Below are positions 46,416 through 54,777 of a stretch of 64,000 nt of DNA, one piece after another. The notes beneath the pieces were generated by a model that made no database searches, had not been told where the DNA came from, and saw only the letters and a program-made list of their open reading frames with translations. Source of the DNA: Gemmatimonadota bacterium (lineage in GTDB: Bacteria; Gemmatimonadota; Gemmatimonadetes; Gemmatimonadales; GWC2-71-9); NCBI GenBank assembly GCA_003169895.1, contig PNAE01000013.1, positions 126,948 to 190,947 of the forward strand. Direction: 5' to 3'. Every line of letters begins with the position of its first letter. Positions within the stretch are counted from its first letter, which is position 1. Position numbers and translations under genes: made by a program.

Positions 46416-48244
46416 GAACTGCGGTCGGCGATGGACTGCAGGTGCAGCGCGGCGAGGTCGGCGGCGCTCACCAGGGTTGGCGCCCCCTCGAGGAGGGCGC
46501 GCGCCGCTGCCGTCTTGGGGAATGCGATGACATCGCGCAGCGACGGCGCCCCCGCGAGCAGCATCACGATCCGGTCGAAGCCGAGGGCGAAGCCGCCGTG
46601 CGGCGGTGCACCCGACGCGAGGGCATCGAGCAGAAAGCCGAAGCGGCGCCGCTGCTCCTCCGGCGACAGGCCGAGAAACCGGAACACGGCGGATTGCAGC
46701 GCCGGGTCGGTGATGCGGATCGAGCCGCTACCGAGCTCGTTGCCGTTGTACACCGCGTCGTAGTGCAACGCCCGGCAGCGCCAGGGCTCGCTCTCCAGGA
46801 ATGCCGTGTCATCGGGATGAGGTGACGTGAAAGGATGGTGGGTGAACACCCATTCGTTGGTCGCCGGCTCCCGTTCGAACAGGGGAAAGTCCACAACCCA
46901 GGCGAACGCGTGTGCCGACCGCGGCGTAACGCCGGGTCGGCGCATGAGCAGGCTGCGGACCGCGTGCAGCGCCGGCGACGTGATCGCATCGGCGTCAGCC
47001 ACGGCCAGCAGGAGCGTTCCTACCGCGGCGGCGACTCTTTCGGGCGCGGTCGCCAGCGCCGGAAGCGCCTTGATGCCCTGGCCTTCCCAGCCTTGGTCCG
47101 TGCGCTTCGCCCAGATAAGGCCGCCGGCCCCGGCCGACTTGGCGGCCTCAACCAGTGCGTCGATTTCTCGCCGCGACAGGCTACCTCCGTCGGGCATGAG
47201 GATCGCCCGCACCCGCCCGCCGGCGTCGACGGCCAGGTTCACCCATCCCGCACCCGGCATGACGCGATCGGTGATGTCTTCGATCTCAAAGCCAAAGCGC
47301 AGATCCGGCTTGTCGATACCATAGCGCTCCATCGCCTCGCGGTATGGCAACCGCCGAAACGGCGTGGCCACCGCGTGCCCCGCTTCGGCCCAGAGGTCGA
47401 CCAGCACGCGCTCGACCAGCGGCAGCACGTCCTCCTGCCCGACGAATGACGCCTCGAGATCGATCTGGGTGAACTCCGGCTGGCGATCGGCGCGCAGATC
47501 CTCGTCCCGGAAGCACCGCGCCAGCTGGAAGTACCGGTCGAAGCCGGCGACCATCAATAACTGTTTGTAGATCTGCGGCGATTGGGGCAGCGCGTAGAAC
47601 TCGCCCGCGTGGATCCGGCTTGGCACCAAGTAATCCCGTGCGCCTTCGGGCGTCGGTTTGGTGAGAATCGGCGTCTCGATTTCGAGAAACCCGAGCTCAG
47701 TGAGCGTATGCCGCGCCCGCTGCAGGAGTCGATGGCGCAGCATCAGGTTCGCTTGCAGCTCCGGACGGCGCAGGTCCAGGACGCGGTGCTGCAACCGGAG
47801 TTCCTCGGTCGCCGGTTCCTCGCCCTCCCGACGCGCCACCGGAATTGCCGGCGTCGTCGCAGGTCCGACCACCTCGAGCCGCTGCACCTGCACCTCGATT
47901 TCACGCGTTGCCATGCCGACGTCAGGCGCCGGCTCCCGGCGCACGGCCACCACGCCTGCAACCAGGACCACGGTTTCCGGCGATGCGGCAGCGGCCGCCG
48001 CCATCATGTCCGGGGTAGTCCACTGCGGGTCGCAAGAGAGTTGCACCAATCCGTCGCGGTCGCGGAGGTCCAGGAAGACGATTCCCCCGAGATCGCGGCG
48101 CCGGTGGATCCAGCCGCCCAGACGCACGGTTTGGCCGACATCGTCCCGGGTCAAGGAGCCACAGCGGTGGGTTCGAAGCGAGGTACTGGCGAGCGACGGC
48201 GGGCGATCGGTCAGGAGCGGCTCTTGGTGAACAGGAATCGCCAA
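46412..48244 (-). CDS. aspS: Aspartyl-tRNA synthetase
   Basis: Class II synthetase charging tRNA-Asp. Anticodon-binding domain from [31 protein letters not shown]. Catalytic motifs include [43 protein letters not shown], the bacterial GAD insertion and the C-terminal [16 protein letters not shown]. The start is unresolved: conventional AspRS begins near RTHRCG, yet no ATG is close. In-frame candidates are TTG 48244, TTG 48271, CTG 48214 and ATG 48334; the last would overlap promoter-like AT-rich DNA. TTG 48244 is a compromise. Confidence 0.9.
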   Translation of the reverse strand: MAIPVHQEPLLTDRPPSLASTSLRTHRCGSLTRDDVGQTVRLGGWIHRRRDLGGIVFLDLRDRDGLVQLSCDPQWTTPDMMAAAAAASPETVVLVAGVVAVRREPAPDVGMATREIEVQVQRLEVVGPATTPAIPVARREGEEPATEELRLQHRVLDLRRPELQANLMLRHRLLQRARHTLTELGFLEIETPILTKPTPEGARDYLVPSRIHAGEFYALPQSPQIYKQLLMVAGFDRYFQLARCFRDEDLRADRQPEFTQIDLEASFVGQEDVLPLVERVLVDLWAEAGHAVATPFRRLPYREAMERYGIDKPDLRFGFEIEDITDRVMPGAGWVNLAVDAGGRVRAILMPDGGSLSRREIDALVEAAKSAGAGGLIWAKRTDQGWEGQGIKALPALATAPERVAAAVGTLLLAVADADAITSPALHAVRSLLMRRPGVTPRSAHAFAWVVDFPLFEREPATNEWVFTHHPFTSPHPDDTAFLESEPWRCRALHYDAVYNGNELGSGSIRITDPALQSAVFRFLGLSPEEQRRRFGFLLDALASGAPPHGGFALGFDRIVMLLAGAPSLRDVIAFPKTAAARALLEGAPTLVSAADLAALHLQSIADRSS

Positions 48245-48548
48245 AGCTAACCGGCGCCAGCGGTCAGCCAAACAAATCGCGGTCGGCAGTGTGCTGAGAT
48301 AATACTTCAGATGATTATCGCTAACACTTTTCATGGCAGTCAGATACAGCATCTTGACCGGGAGCTGACCCGAGACCGGCGAGAGTTGCTCCCTGCGGGC
48401 GTCGGCGGTTCGCTGGCGCGGCCGCCGCAAGTCTTGCGCGCCCGTCCCTATCCCAACACAGCGGCCGCTGGCGAACCGAGGCCGCCCTACCGGAGCATCT
48501 CTCGCCGATCTCGGGTCAGTGGACCGCGTTTGCTTAGTATTCGCGATC
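48245..48548. other. Divergent aspS/rlmN control region with inverted repeat
   Basis: About 300 bases between the divergent genes. A local AT-rich patch (48295-48335) includes the inverted repeat GATAAT (48298-48303) and ATTATC (48314-48319) and a minus-strand TATTAT usable as -10 box for aspS. The rest is GC-rich without recognised signals; rlmN has no clear ribosome-binding site. Confidence 0.4.
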
Positions 48549-49625
48549 ATGCCTACCGAAGCGACCATTCTCGATCTCACGCCCGCCGACGCGGCCAAGC
48601 GCCTGACCGACTGGGTCGCCGCGCAGGGTCTGCCGCGCTACCGCACTGCGCAGCTGCTGCGCCGGCTGTGGGTGGCGCCGATTGCCAGCTGGCAAGACGC
48701 CACGGAGCTGCCGCGCGAGCTGCGCGATCGCCTCGATGACGCGCTGCCGTTGCCGCGCCTGGTGCCCGAAGTCGTGCAACAATCGCAGGACGGTACTCGC
48801 AAATTTCTGTGGGCCTTGGCCGACGGAGAGAAGGTCGAATCGGTGCTGATCCCCACCGCGACCAGGCGAACGCTCTGCATCTCGTCGCAGGCCGGCTGCG
48901 CGCTCGGCTGCGTCTTCTGCGCCACCGGTCGCATGGGATTCCGGCGGAATCTCGCGACCTGGGAAATTGCCGCGCAGGCACGGGAAATCGTCATCCGGCA
49001 TCCGGCGGACAAGCCGACCAATATCGTCTTCATGGGCATGGGTGAACCACTGCTCAACTGGGACGCGGTCGACGCCGCGCTCACGATCCTCAACAGTCCC
49101 GAAGGGCTCGGCATCGGCGCCCGCCATATCACGGTGTCTACGGTGGGCATCGTGCCGGGCATGCTCGCACTCGCCAAGCGCCCGGAGCAGTTCCGCCTGG
49201 CGATATCACTGCATTCGCCACACGCGCGGGATCGACTCGCGCTCATGCCGATCGAAAAGAAATACCCGCTGAAGGATGTGCTCGAAGCGGCCACTGCGTT
49301 TCACCGCCGGATCACGTTCGAGTACGTCCTCATGGCGGGCAAGAACGACCGCGAGCGCGATGCGGTGGCGCTCGCATCACTCGCCCGCCGGCTTGGCGCG
49401 AACGTCAACCTGCTGCCGCTGCACCCGGGCGGCAATCCCGATCTCTCCGCGACGACTGCGACCCGGATTCGCCAGTTCCGCGAGGAGCTCACGGCACGAG
49501 GTATCGACGCCGTCGTGCGGAGAAGCCGAGGGCTGGACATTGATGCGGCGTGTGGGCAACTGCGGGTCAAGATGGAGCCGAAGCTGCGCCGTGATCAGGG
49601 ATCACTCGTCGGTCGCGCCTCGTGA
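48549..49625 (+). CDS. rlmN: Dual-specificity 23S rRNA/tRNA adenine-C2 methyltransferase RlmN
   Basis: Radical-SAM methyltransferase modifying A2503 of 23S rRNA and A37 of some tRNAs. 358 residues from ATG 48549. The SAM cluster motif CALGCVFC lies in [35 protein letters not shown] and the C-terminal [14 protein letters not shown] with the catalytic Cys are present. Plus strand, just upstream of the fluoride-responsive operon; a GGGCC/GGCCC hairpin after its stop may separate the two. Confidence 0.95.
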   Translation: MPTEATILDLTPADAAKRLTDWVAAQGLPRYRTAQLLRRLWVAPIASWQDATELPRELRDRLDDALPLPRLVPEVVQQSQDGTRKFLWALADGEKVESVLIPTATRRTLCISSQAGCALGCVFCATGRMGFRRNLATWEIAAQAREIVIRHPADKPTNIVFMGMGEPLLNWDAVDAALTILNSPEGLGIGARHITVSTVGIVPGMLALAKRPEQFRLAISLHSPHARDRLALMPIEKKYPLKDVLEAATAFHRRITFEYVLMAGKNDRERDAVALASLARRLGANVNLLPLHPGGNPDLSATTATRIRQFREELTARGIDAVVRRSRGLDIDAACGQLRVKMEPKLRRDQGSLVGRAS

Positions 49626-49652
49626 TGCGGGGCCGATCGCCCACGGCCCGGC

Positions 49653-49681
49653 TTGACGAAGCCCTTGGAGCCCGGTAGCGT
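49653..49681 (+). promoter_or_regulatory. Candidate promoter of the fluoride operon
   Basis: TTGACG (49653-49658) and TAGCGT (49676-49681) with a 17-base spacer; transcription would start near 49,688, a few bases before the fluoride aptamer. The -10 box is weak. Confidence 0.45.
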
Positions 49682-49696
49682 ACCAGCAGAAGACGG

Positions 49697-49750
49697 TGGG
49701 TGATGGAGTTCACCCGAACTGCCGCACCAGGCGGCTGATGACTCCTGCCA
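49697..49750 (+). promoter_or_regulatory. Fluoride riboswitch (crcB motif) aptamer
   Basis: Close match to the crcB-motif aptamer. Hairpin GGGTG-ATGGAGTT-CACCC (49698-49715) has the conserved loop. Then come GAACT, stem GCCGC/GCGGC (49721-49725, 49731-49735), TGATG and ACTCC (49741-49745), which forms the pseudoknot with GGAGT in the first loop. The linchpin bases equivalent to A40 and U48 of the Thermotoga petrophila structure are both present (TGATG; T after ACTCC). It precedes an antiporter/crcB operon, the classical target. Confidence 0.93.
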
Positions 49751-49777
49751 GGCCCGGATCGGCCGGCGGGAGTTTTT
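49741..49777 (+). terminator. Riboswitch-controlled intrinsic terminator
   Basis: ACTCCTGCC (49741-49749) pairs with GGCGGGAGT (49765-49773) with one wobble, around an inner GGCC/GGCC stem, followed by TTTTT (49773-49777). The ACTCC strand is also the aptamer pseudoknot strand, so fluoride binding and termination exclude each other. This predicts an ON switch through antitermination. Confidence 0.85.
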
Positions 49778-49846
49778 GCGTTCCATGCACTCCTCCGGGA
49801 CGACCGGCATTCACACCGGCCTATTGCGGCCTGCGGAGTGCGCTCC

Positions 49847-51019
49847 ATGACTTCAAACATCTGGCTGGTCGCGGCGGCATGGATGGGACTCGCGCTTCTG
49901 GCGAGCCTGATTTCGATCCGGCTCGGCATCTCCGTGGCGCTGATCGAGATTCTCATCGGCGTGCTCGCCGGCAACTTCCTCGGCATCCACACGGCACCGT
50001 GGATCGATTTTCTCGCCACATTCGGCTCGGGCTTGCTGACGTTCCTGGCGGGCGCCGAAATCGATCCGGTGTCGCTCAGGAAACACCTGCGACCCGCTCT
50101 CGCCATCGGGTTCGTCTCCTTCCTCCTGCCGTTCCTCGGCGCGCTCGCCTTCGCCCGCTGGGTCGGACATTGGGAACCGCGAGCCGCGTGCATCGCGGGG
50201 GTCGCACTGTCGACGACTTCGGTCGCGGTGGTCTATGCGCTCATGCTCGAGACGGGACTCAATCGCACCGAGCTCGGCAAGCTGATCCTCGCGGCGTGCT
50301 TCGTCACCGACCTCGGAACCGTACTGGCGCTCGGGCTGATCTTTGCCGCATTCAATGCGTGGATGGTGCTGTTCGTCGGCGTAACCGCCGTGGTACTCTG
50401 GCAGCTGCCGCGCATGACGCGGCTGGTCATCAGTCGTCTGGGACACCGAATCAGCGAGCCCGAGGTCAAGTTCATCTTTCTGGTATTGTTCGCACTGGGC
50501 GGGCTGGCCAACCTCGCGCAGAGCGAAGCGGTGCTGCCGGCGTATCTCGTAGGTCTTGTGATCGCGGGTGTCTTCATGCGCGATCGCATCCTGATGGACC
50601 GGATGCGGGCCATCGCGTTCACCATGCTGACACCATTCTATTTCATCAAGGCCGGCCTGTTCGTGTCGTTGCCGGCGGTGCGCAGCGGCGCACTTCTGAT
50701 CGCGGCGTTCTTGGCGGTGAAGATGATTGCCAAGGTGATCGGCATCTGGCCGCTCACGCGCCAGTTCGGGTTTGCACCGCGCGATGGTGCGTTCACGACG
50801 CTCCTGATGGCGACGGGCCTGACGTTCGGCACGATCTCGTCGCTGTTCGGCCTCACCAACCATATCATCAGCCAGGACCAGTACACCGTCCTGGTCACGA
50901 CGGTGATTGCGAGCGCGATCATCCCCACGCTGGTGGCGCAGCGGTTCTTCCTGCCCAGCGCGGCGCGACAGGTGCCGGCGCACACACCGTTGTCGGAGGA
51001 GGCAGGAGAACTCGGATGA
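49847..51019 (+). CDS. CPA2-type cation/proton antiporter under fluoride riboswitch
   Basis: 390-residue integral membrane protein with about 11-12 helices. It is of the monovalent cation:proton antiporter-2 type: GISVALIEILIGVLAGNFLG, FLATFGSGLLTFLAGAEIDP, GVALSTTSVAVVYALMLE, and the conserved ACFVTDLGTVLALGL. ATG 49847 has GGAG nine bases upstream; a GTG at 49838 is the alternative. First gene after the riboswitch. Antiporters are a known second class of fluoride-riboswitch target, thought to expel fluoride or correct pH/ion stress. Confidence 0.88.
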   Translation: MTSNIWLVAAAWMGLALLASLISIRLGISVALIEILIGVLAGNFLGIHTAPWIDFLATFGSGLLTFLAGAEIDPVSLRKHLRPALAIGFVSFLLPFLGALAFARWVGHWEPRAACIAGVALSTTSVAVVYALMLETGLNRTELGKLILAACFVTDLGTVLALGLIFAAFNAWMVLFVGVTAVVLWQLPRMTRLVISRLGHRISEPEVKFIFLVLFALGGLANLAQSEAVLPAYLVGLVIAGVFMRDRILMDRMRAIAFTMLTPFYFIKAGLFVSLPAVRSGALLIAAFLAVKMIAKVIGIWPLTRQFGFAPRDGAFTTLLMATGLTFGTISSLFGLTNHIISQDQYTVLVTTVIASAIIPTLVAQRFFLPSAARQVPAHTPLSEEAGELG

Positions 51020-51471
51020 TGTTCCCACTGAACGAGCAGCAGCGGCGCCATCTGGCCGTCGTGCTGGACCAGGTAGACGGCGCGCTCCTCGAGGTGATTG
51101 CCAGTGCCTCCGGTGGCGCCCGGGGTGACGCGGCGCCGCGCTTCCTGCGGCCGCAACAGCGAGACATTCCCGCGGCGGTGGCGCTGCAGCTCCTGGCGGC
51201 GGCGCAGGCACTCCGGACGCGTCTGGGCAACGACCTCGGCCGCCTCGGCATGCCTCGCAACTCCGAGTCGCTGCGCCGACGCGCTGCCGCATACTTGACG
51301 TCGGCGCTAGTCCGGCTCGAGGATTGTCACGCAGCGGCGATGGCCGCGTATGGCGATGTTGATCCGCGCCTGCCGACCGTGCTCGATCCGTGGCTGGTCC
51401 ACCTGGAGGCCGAAGTGAACGCATTGCGAGTGCTTGTCGGCACCGAGACGGGTGATGGCGCGTCCCGCTGA
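51016..51471 (+). CDS. Unknown helical protein in the fluoride operon
   Basis: 151-residue soluble protein I do not recognise. It is almost entirely helix-forming (LNEQQRRHLAVVLDQVDGALLEVI; VALQLLAAAQALRTRLGNDLGRL; RRRAAAYLTSALVRLEDCHAAAM), has one Cys and no signal or membrane segment. The first of its two ATGs overlaps the antiporter stop (ATGATG), so it is translated with the transporter. The layout suggests a small accessory or regulatory partner of the antiporter. Confidence 0.78.
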   Translation: MMFPLNEQQRRHLAVVLDQVDGALLEVIASASGGARGDAAPRFLRPQQRDIPAAVALQLLAAAQALRTRLGNDLGRLGMPRNSESLRRRAAAYLTSALVRLEDCHAAAMAAYGDVDPRLPTVLDPWLVHLEAEVNALRVLVGTETGDGASR

Positions 51472-51537
51472 CCGGATGGTCGAATGGGCGCCCAGCGCGG
51501 TGCTGGTCGTCCGCTGAGCACGGTGCCTTCCCCAATG

Positions 51538-52773
51538 ACCCGCCGGTGGCTGACGCGAAACGTCATCGCCATTGGCGCGCTCAGCCTGTTCTCCGACATG
51601 GGCCATGAGCTGACCACCGCGGTGCTGCCGCTGTTTCTTGCCACGTTCGGCGGCGGCGCCATCGCCCTCGGCACAATCGAAGGCGTCTCTGACGCAGCGT
51701 CGAGCCTGCTCAAGCTGTGGATGTCGGTGTACAGCGATCGAATCGGCCGGCGCAAACCGATCCTCGCGGTCAGCTACGTTGTGACCGCGATGATGGGCAG
51801 CTTCGCGTTTGTGACGGCGTGGTGGCAAATGGTGGTGATTCGAACGGTGGCGTGGATGGGGCGCGGCGCCCGCGGCCCGGTGCGGGATGCGCTGCTGTCG
51901 GAAAGCGTGCCGGCCGAAGCCCACGGACGGGCGTTCGGGTTCGAAGGCGCCATGGACACCCTCGGGGCAGTGCTTGGCCCGGCGATCGCATTCTCGCTGG
52001 TCGGCGTCATCGCGCTACGCCACATCTTCCTGATCGCGTTCATCCCCGGCGCGATTACGGTTGGGTTCGCGCTGTTCGTCATCCAGGACATTCCACGCGC
52101 ACCGCAGCCGGGCCTTCGGTTAAGGGCTGCGCTTCGTGATTTGCCGCGGCCGTTCTGGCGATACGTCGCAGCCGTGGGTGTGTTCGGGATGGGGAACTTC
52201 GCGCATACACTGCTCGTGTTCCGAGCGGTCGTGCTGCTCACGCCGGCCCGCGGTGCTGTCGCGGCAGGCCGAACCGCCATCGCACTCTACATCTTTCACA
52301 ATGTCGTGTATGCGGCAGCGTCGTATCCTCTTGGCGCGCTCGGTGATCGCATCAACAAGCGGTTGCTGCTCGCCGTCGGCTACGCGTGCTTCGCGGCGAT
52401 GTGTCTCGGCTTTCTGGCGGTTCCGCCGACGGTTGTCGCGCTCGGTGCGCTGTTCGGGCTCGCCGGCCTCTACATCGCTATCGTCGGCACCATGGAACGG
52501 GCACTGGCGGCGGACCTGCTGCCGTTGGCGAACCGCGGAGCCGGCTATGGCGCGCTCGCCACCGTGAACTCCTTCGGCGACCTGCTGTCCAGTATCGTCG
52601 TCGGGTTGCTGTGGACGCGGGTGTCGATTGCCGCGGGCTTCGGCTATGCCGCCGTCTTCACGTTCGCGGGGTCGGCAGCGTTGGTCTTCGCGCCGACCGG
52701 CAGGACGCCGCAGGGTCCATCCACCGATGAGCAAGGCATCCCGGACTCCAGCACGCGGGCGGTCAGCCAATAA
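51538..52773 (+). CDS. MFS transporter in the fluoride operon
   Basis: About 411 residues, 11-12 transmembrane helices. MFS signatures: SDMGHELTTAVLPLF in helix 1, the loop SVYSDRIGRRKPILA after helix 2, and GALGDRINKRLLL in the second half. The start is either 51538 or an ATG at 51484 that adds 18 residues; neither has a good ribosome site. Fluoride operons often carry extra transporters, but the substrate of this one is not evident. Confidence 0.87.
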   Translation, partial: TRRWLTRNVIAIGALSLFSDMGHELTTAVLPLFLATFGGGAIALGTIEGVSDAASSLLKLWMSVYSDRIGRRKPILAVSYVVTAMMGSFAFVTAWWQMVVIRTVAWMGRGARGPVRDALLSESVPAEAHGRAFGFEGAMDTLGAVLGPAIAFSLVGVIALRHIFLIAFIPGAITVGFALFVIQDIPRAPQPGLRLRAALRDLPRPFWRYVAAVGVFGMGNFAHTLLVFRAVVLLTPARGAVAAGRTAIALYIFHNVVYAAASYPLGALGDRINKRLLLAVGYACFAAMCLGFLAVPPTVVALGALFGLAGLYIAIVGTMERALAADLLPLANRGAGYGALATVNSFGDLLSSIVVGLLWTRVSIAAGFGYAAVFTFAGSAALVFAPTGRTPQGPSTDEQGIPDSSTRAVSQ

Positions 52774-52831
52774 CGTCGTGCCGGAGGATGCGACAGCCGT
52801 ATGGTTGTGGCCTTTGGCGTTGAGGAGAGCG

Positions 52832-53245
52832 ATGGCACGTCCGCTCGATGTCGTGGCGTCGGTTGCCCTCGGAAGTGCTGTGGGCGGCGTTGCCAGGTAC
52901 CTGCTGACGGGTGCGGTGTCGCAACGCATGGGCACCGCCTTCCCGATGGGCACCTTGCTTGTGAACGTGGCCGGATGTCTTGCCATCGGCTTCCTGATGC
53001 GAGTCATCCTCGACACTGGCGAGTTCTCCCCGGCTGCGCGTGCGCTGCTCACCACCGGGTTCTGCGGCGGCTTCACTACGTTCTCCACCTTCGCCTGGGA
53101 AACGATAGCGGCGTTCGAGGAAGGAGCCGTTCGCCGAGCCGGCCTATATGTCGGCACCAGCGTAGTCTTCGGCTTCCTGGCAGTCTGGATCGGATCATCG
53201 GTAGCGCAGGCGCTGCTCGTGGCGTTGCGCGGCAAGTCGGCGTAG
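52832..53245 (+). CDS. crcB: Fluoride ion channel CrcB (Fluc)
   Basis: 137-residue four-helix fluoride channel that works as a dual-topology dimer. Typical motifs: GSAVGGVARYLL, MGTLLVNVAGCLAIGF (pore Asn), TTGFCGGFTTFSTFAWE (phenylalanine track) and a final hydrophobic helix. ATG 52832 has GAGGAGAG upstream. Exports fluoride passively from the cytoplasm; its presence confirms the riboswitch call. Confidence 0.96.
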   Translation: MARPLDVVASVALGSAVGGVARYLLTGAVSQRMGTAFPMGTLLVNVAGCLAIGFLMRVILDTGEFSPAARALLTTGFCGGFTTFSTFAWETIAAFEEGAVRRAGLYVGTSVVFGFLAVWIGSSVAQALLVALRGKSA

Positions 53246-53285
53246 GATCAGCGGCGTGGTCGGCCGCGCGGCGGGGGGGGAAGCG

Positions 53286-53660
53286 ATGGAAGCGGAGACC
53301 GGCGAACGAGTACTCATGCGGATTCATCTCGGCGAACGCGACCGATGGCAGGGGAAACCACTGTACCAGGCCATCGTCGAGCTGCTTCGCGGCCACCACT
53401 ATGCGGGCGCCACGGTGTATCGCGGTATCATGGGCTTCGGCGCCAGTGCCCGGCTCCGGACCGACCGGCTCGAAATCCTGTCGCTCGATCTCCCAATCGT
53501 GGTTGAATGCGTCGATACCGAGGACCGCATCGAGGCCATTTTCCCCGAACTCGACCGGATGATCGGCGGCGGCCTGATTACCCTGGAAAAGGTCAGAGTG
53601 CGGCTCTATCGCCCGCACGCGGATGACCGAAGCGTCGGGAGCCCCCCAGCATCGGTGTGA
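53286..53660 (+). CDS. DUF190-family protein, partner of CrcB
   Basis: 124-residue soluble protein of the DUF190 family: RVLMRIHLGERDRWQGKPLYQAIVELLRGHHYAGATVYRGIMGFG at the N-terminal half, then LPIVVECVDTEDRIEAIFPELD. PII-like ferredoxin fold expected. DUF190 genes are often found beside crcB; function is not established, perhaps as a regulator of the channel. ATG 53286 lies after a G-run/GAAGC ribosome site. Last gene of the fluoride operon. Confidence 0.9.
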   Translation: MEAETGERVLMRIHLGERDRWQGKPLYQAIVELLRGHHYAGATVYRGIMGFGASARLRTDRLEILSLDLPIVVECVDTEDRIEAIFPELDRMIGGGLITLEKVRVRLYRPHADDRSVGSPPASV

Positions 53661-53681
53661 GCGGGCCGCTCTGGCAGCCGT

Positions 53682-53734
53682 GGCGATGGAGTTCGCCCTG
53701 AACCGCCGCCGGACGTAGCTGCTGACTCCGGCGG
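53682..53734 (+). promoter_or_regulatory. Second, variant fluoride-aptamer-like element without a sense gene
   Basis: Hairpin GGCG-ATGGAGTT-CGCC (53682-53697) has the exact crcB loop, followed by TGAACC, a weak second stem (GCCGC with GTAGC, one mismatch), TGCTG and ACTCC (53725-53729) for the pseudoknot. Relative to the consensus TGATG...ACTCCT, both linchpin positions differ: A40 to C and U48 to G. CCGCCG (53703-53708) can also pair with CGGCGG (53729-53734), a competing fold. The next plus-strand gene is at 56,976; the sequence lies between convergent gene ends. Confidence 0.6.
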
Positions 53735-53754
53735 ACCAAGAGATCCCTCCGCTT

Positions 53755-54777
53755 TCACTTCCTGCTGTCGACCGCCCGCACCCATGCGGCGATGTCCGTG
53801 ATCACTTGCGGATCGACGTGTCCGGCCGTGGCATAGTCGGCCGGGGACGGTGTGCCGGTCCCAGCGATGAACAGATGACTGAGGGACGGATACCGCTTCA
53901 CGGTGATGTCGGTGCGCGGACCGACGACTCGGAGCCAGTCGTCGAGCTGATCCGGCGCAACCTGGAAGTCGCGCATGCCCTGCAGCACGAGCGCCGGGAT
54001 ATGGAGATCACGCATCGTCGCTGCAGGGTCGTAGCTGGCCAGGTCCAGCCAGTACTTCGTCCCCGTGCCGCCGAGTCCCGGCAGTGGCGTCGCATCGCTT
54101 GAATCCGATGGCTTGAGCGCCCTCACGTGCGCGATGAGCGGCGCCAGTCCCGCCAGCTGTGCCGTCAGCGCCAGTGAATCCGGCCCGCCGAGGGACAGTA
54201 GATACTTGAGTTGCCGTTCGATCTGATCCATCACCTGCACGCGCGTCGCACCCGCCATAATGATGATGCCGGCCACCTTCCCGTCGGCCTTCCCGATGCG
54301 CGGCGCGAGCATGGCGCCGAGGGACAGACCAAGCTGGAAGGTCCGTCGGGCGTCGACCTCAGGCTCATGGCGCAAGACGGTGAGCGCGCTGAGCGCGTCC
54401 TCGATCGTTTCGTCGTAGACCGTGAAATTCTTCCCGGCGTACCAGGCGCCCTGAACCTTCGCGCGCTTGTCGAAGCGCAGTACCACGATGCCTTGCTGCG
54501 CGAGTCCCCAGGCGAGGTCGCGAAACGGCTTGTTGGGGCCAATGGTTTCGTCGCGATCTCCGGGCCCCGATCCATGCACCAGGATGAGTCCGGGAAAGGG
54601 GCCCTTCCCCACCGGCAGCGTCAAGGTGCCCGGAAGCGGCACCGGACCCGGCACCGTGATCTCGCGCTCGACAACGCCCTCGGGCAGCGTCTGGGCGTGA
54701 AGTTGGCATGGCGGCAGCGGCAAGACGGCGACAGCGACAGCGACAGTGATCGAGCCAATGAGCATGCGATAATTCAT
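53755..54777 (-). CDS. Exported alpha/beta-hydrolase (dienelactone-hydrolase/esterase type)
   Basis: 340 residues with a signal peptide (MLIGSITVAVAVAVLPLPPCQLHAQ). Hydrolase-fold features: PGLILVHGSGPGDRDETIG (oxyanion region), nucleophile elbow GLSLGAM (Gly-x-Ser-x-Gly), and a late acid/His pair (QGMRDFQV ... YPSLSHLFI). Substrate unknown. Its ATG overlaps the sdpI stop (ATGA), making it the third gene of an ArsR-SdpI-hydrolase operon. It converges with the fluoride operon. Confidence 0.87.
   Translation of the reverse strand: MNYRMLIGSITVAVAVAVLPLPPCQLHAQTLPEGVVEREITVPGPVPLPGTLTLPVGKGPFPGLILVHGSGPGDRDETIGPNKPFRDLAWGLAQQGIVVLRFDKRAKVQGAWYAGKNFTVYDETIEDALSALTVLRHEPEVDARRTFQLGLSLGAMLAPRIGKADGKVAGIIIMAGATRVQVMDQIERQLKYLLSLGGPDSLALTAQLAGLAPLIAHVRALKPSDSSDATPLPGLGGTGTKYWLDLASYDPAATMRDLHIPALVLQGMRDFQVAPDQLDDWLRVVGPRTDITVKRYPSLSHLFIAGTGTPSPADYATAGHVDPQVITDIAAWVRAVDSRK

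Noticed and set aside
44793-46763. Plus-strand open frame of about 650 codons
   Set aside because: Covers ybeY, phoH and part of aspS in antisense; no domain signal.
48298-48319. Fur-box-like inverted repeat GATAAT...ATTATC
   Set aside because: Spacing is longer than a Fur box and the flanking genes (aspS, rlmN) are not iron genes; kept only as an unidentified repeat.
49853-51535. Minus-strand open frame of 560 codons across the fluoride antiporter
   Set aside because: Arg/His/Asp-rich shadow; the plus-strand antiporter has transmembrane pattern, ribosome site and riboswitch.
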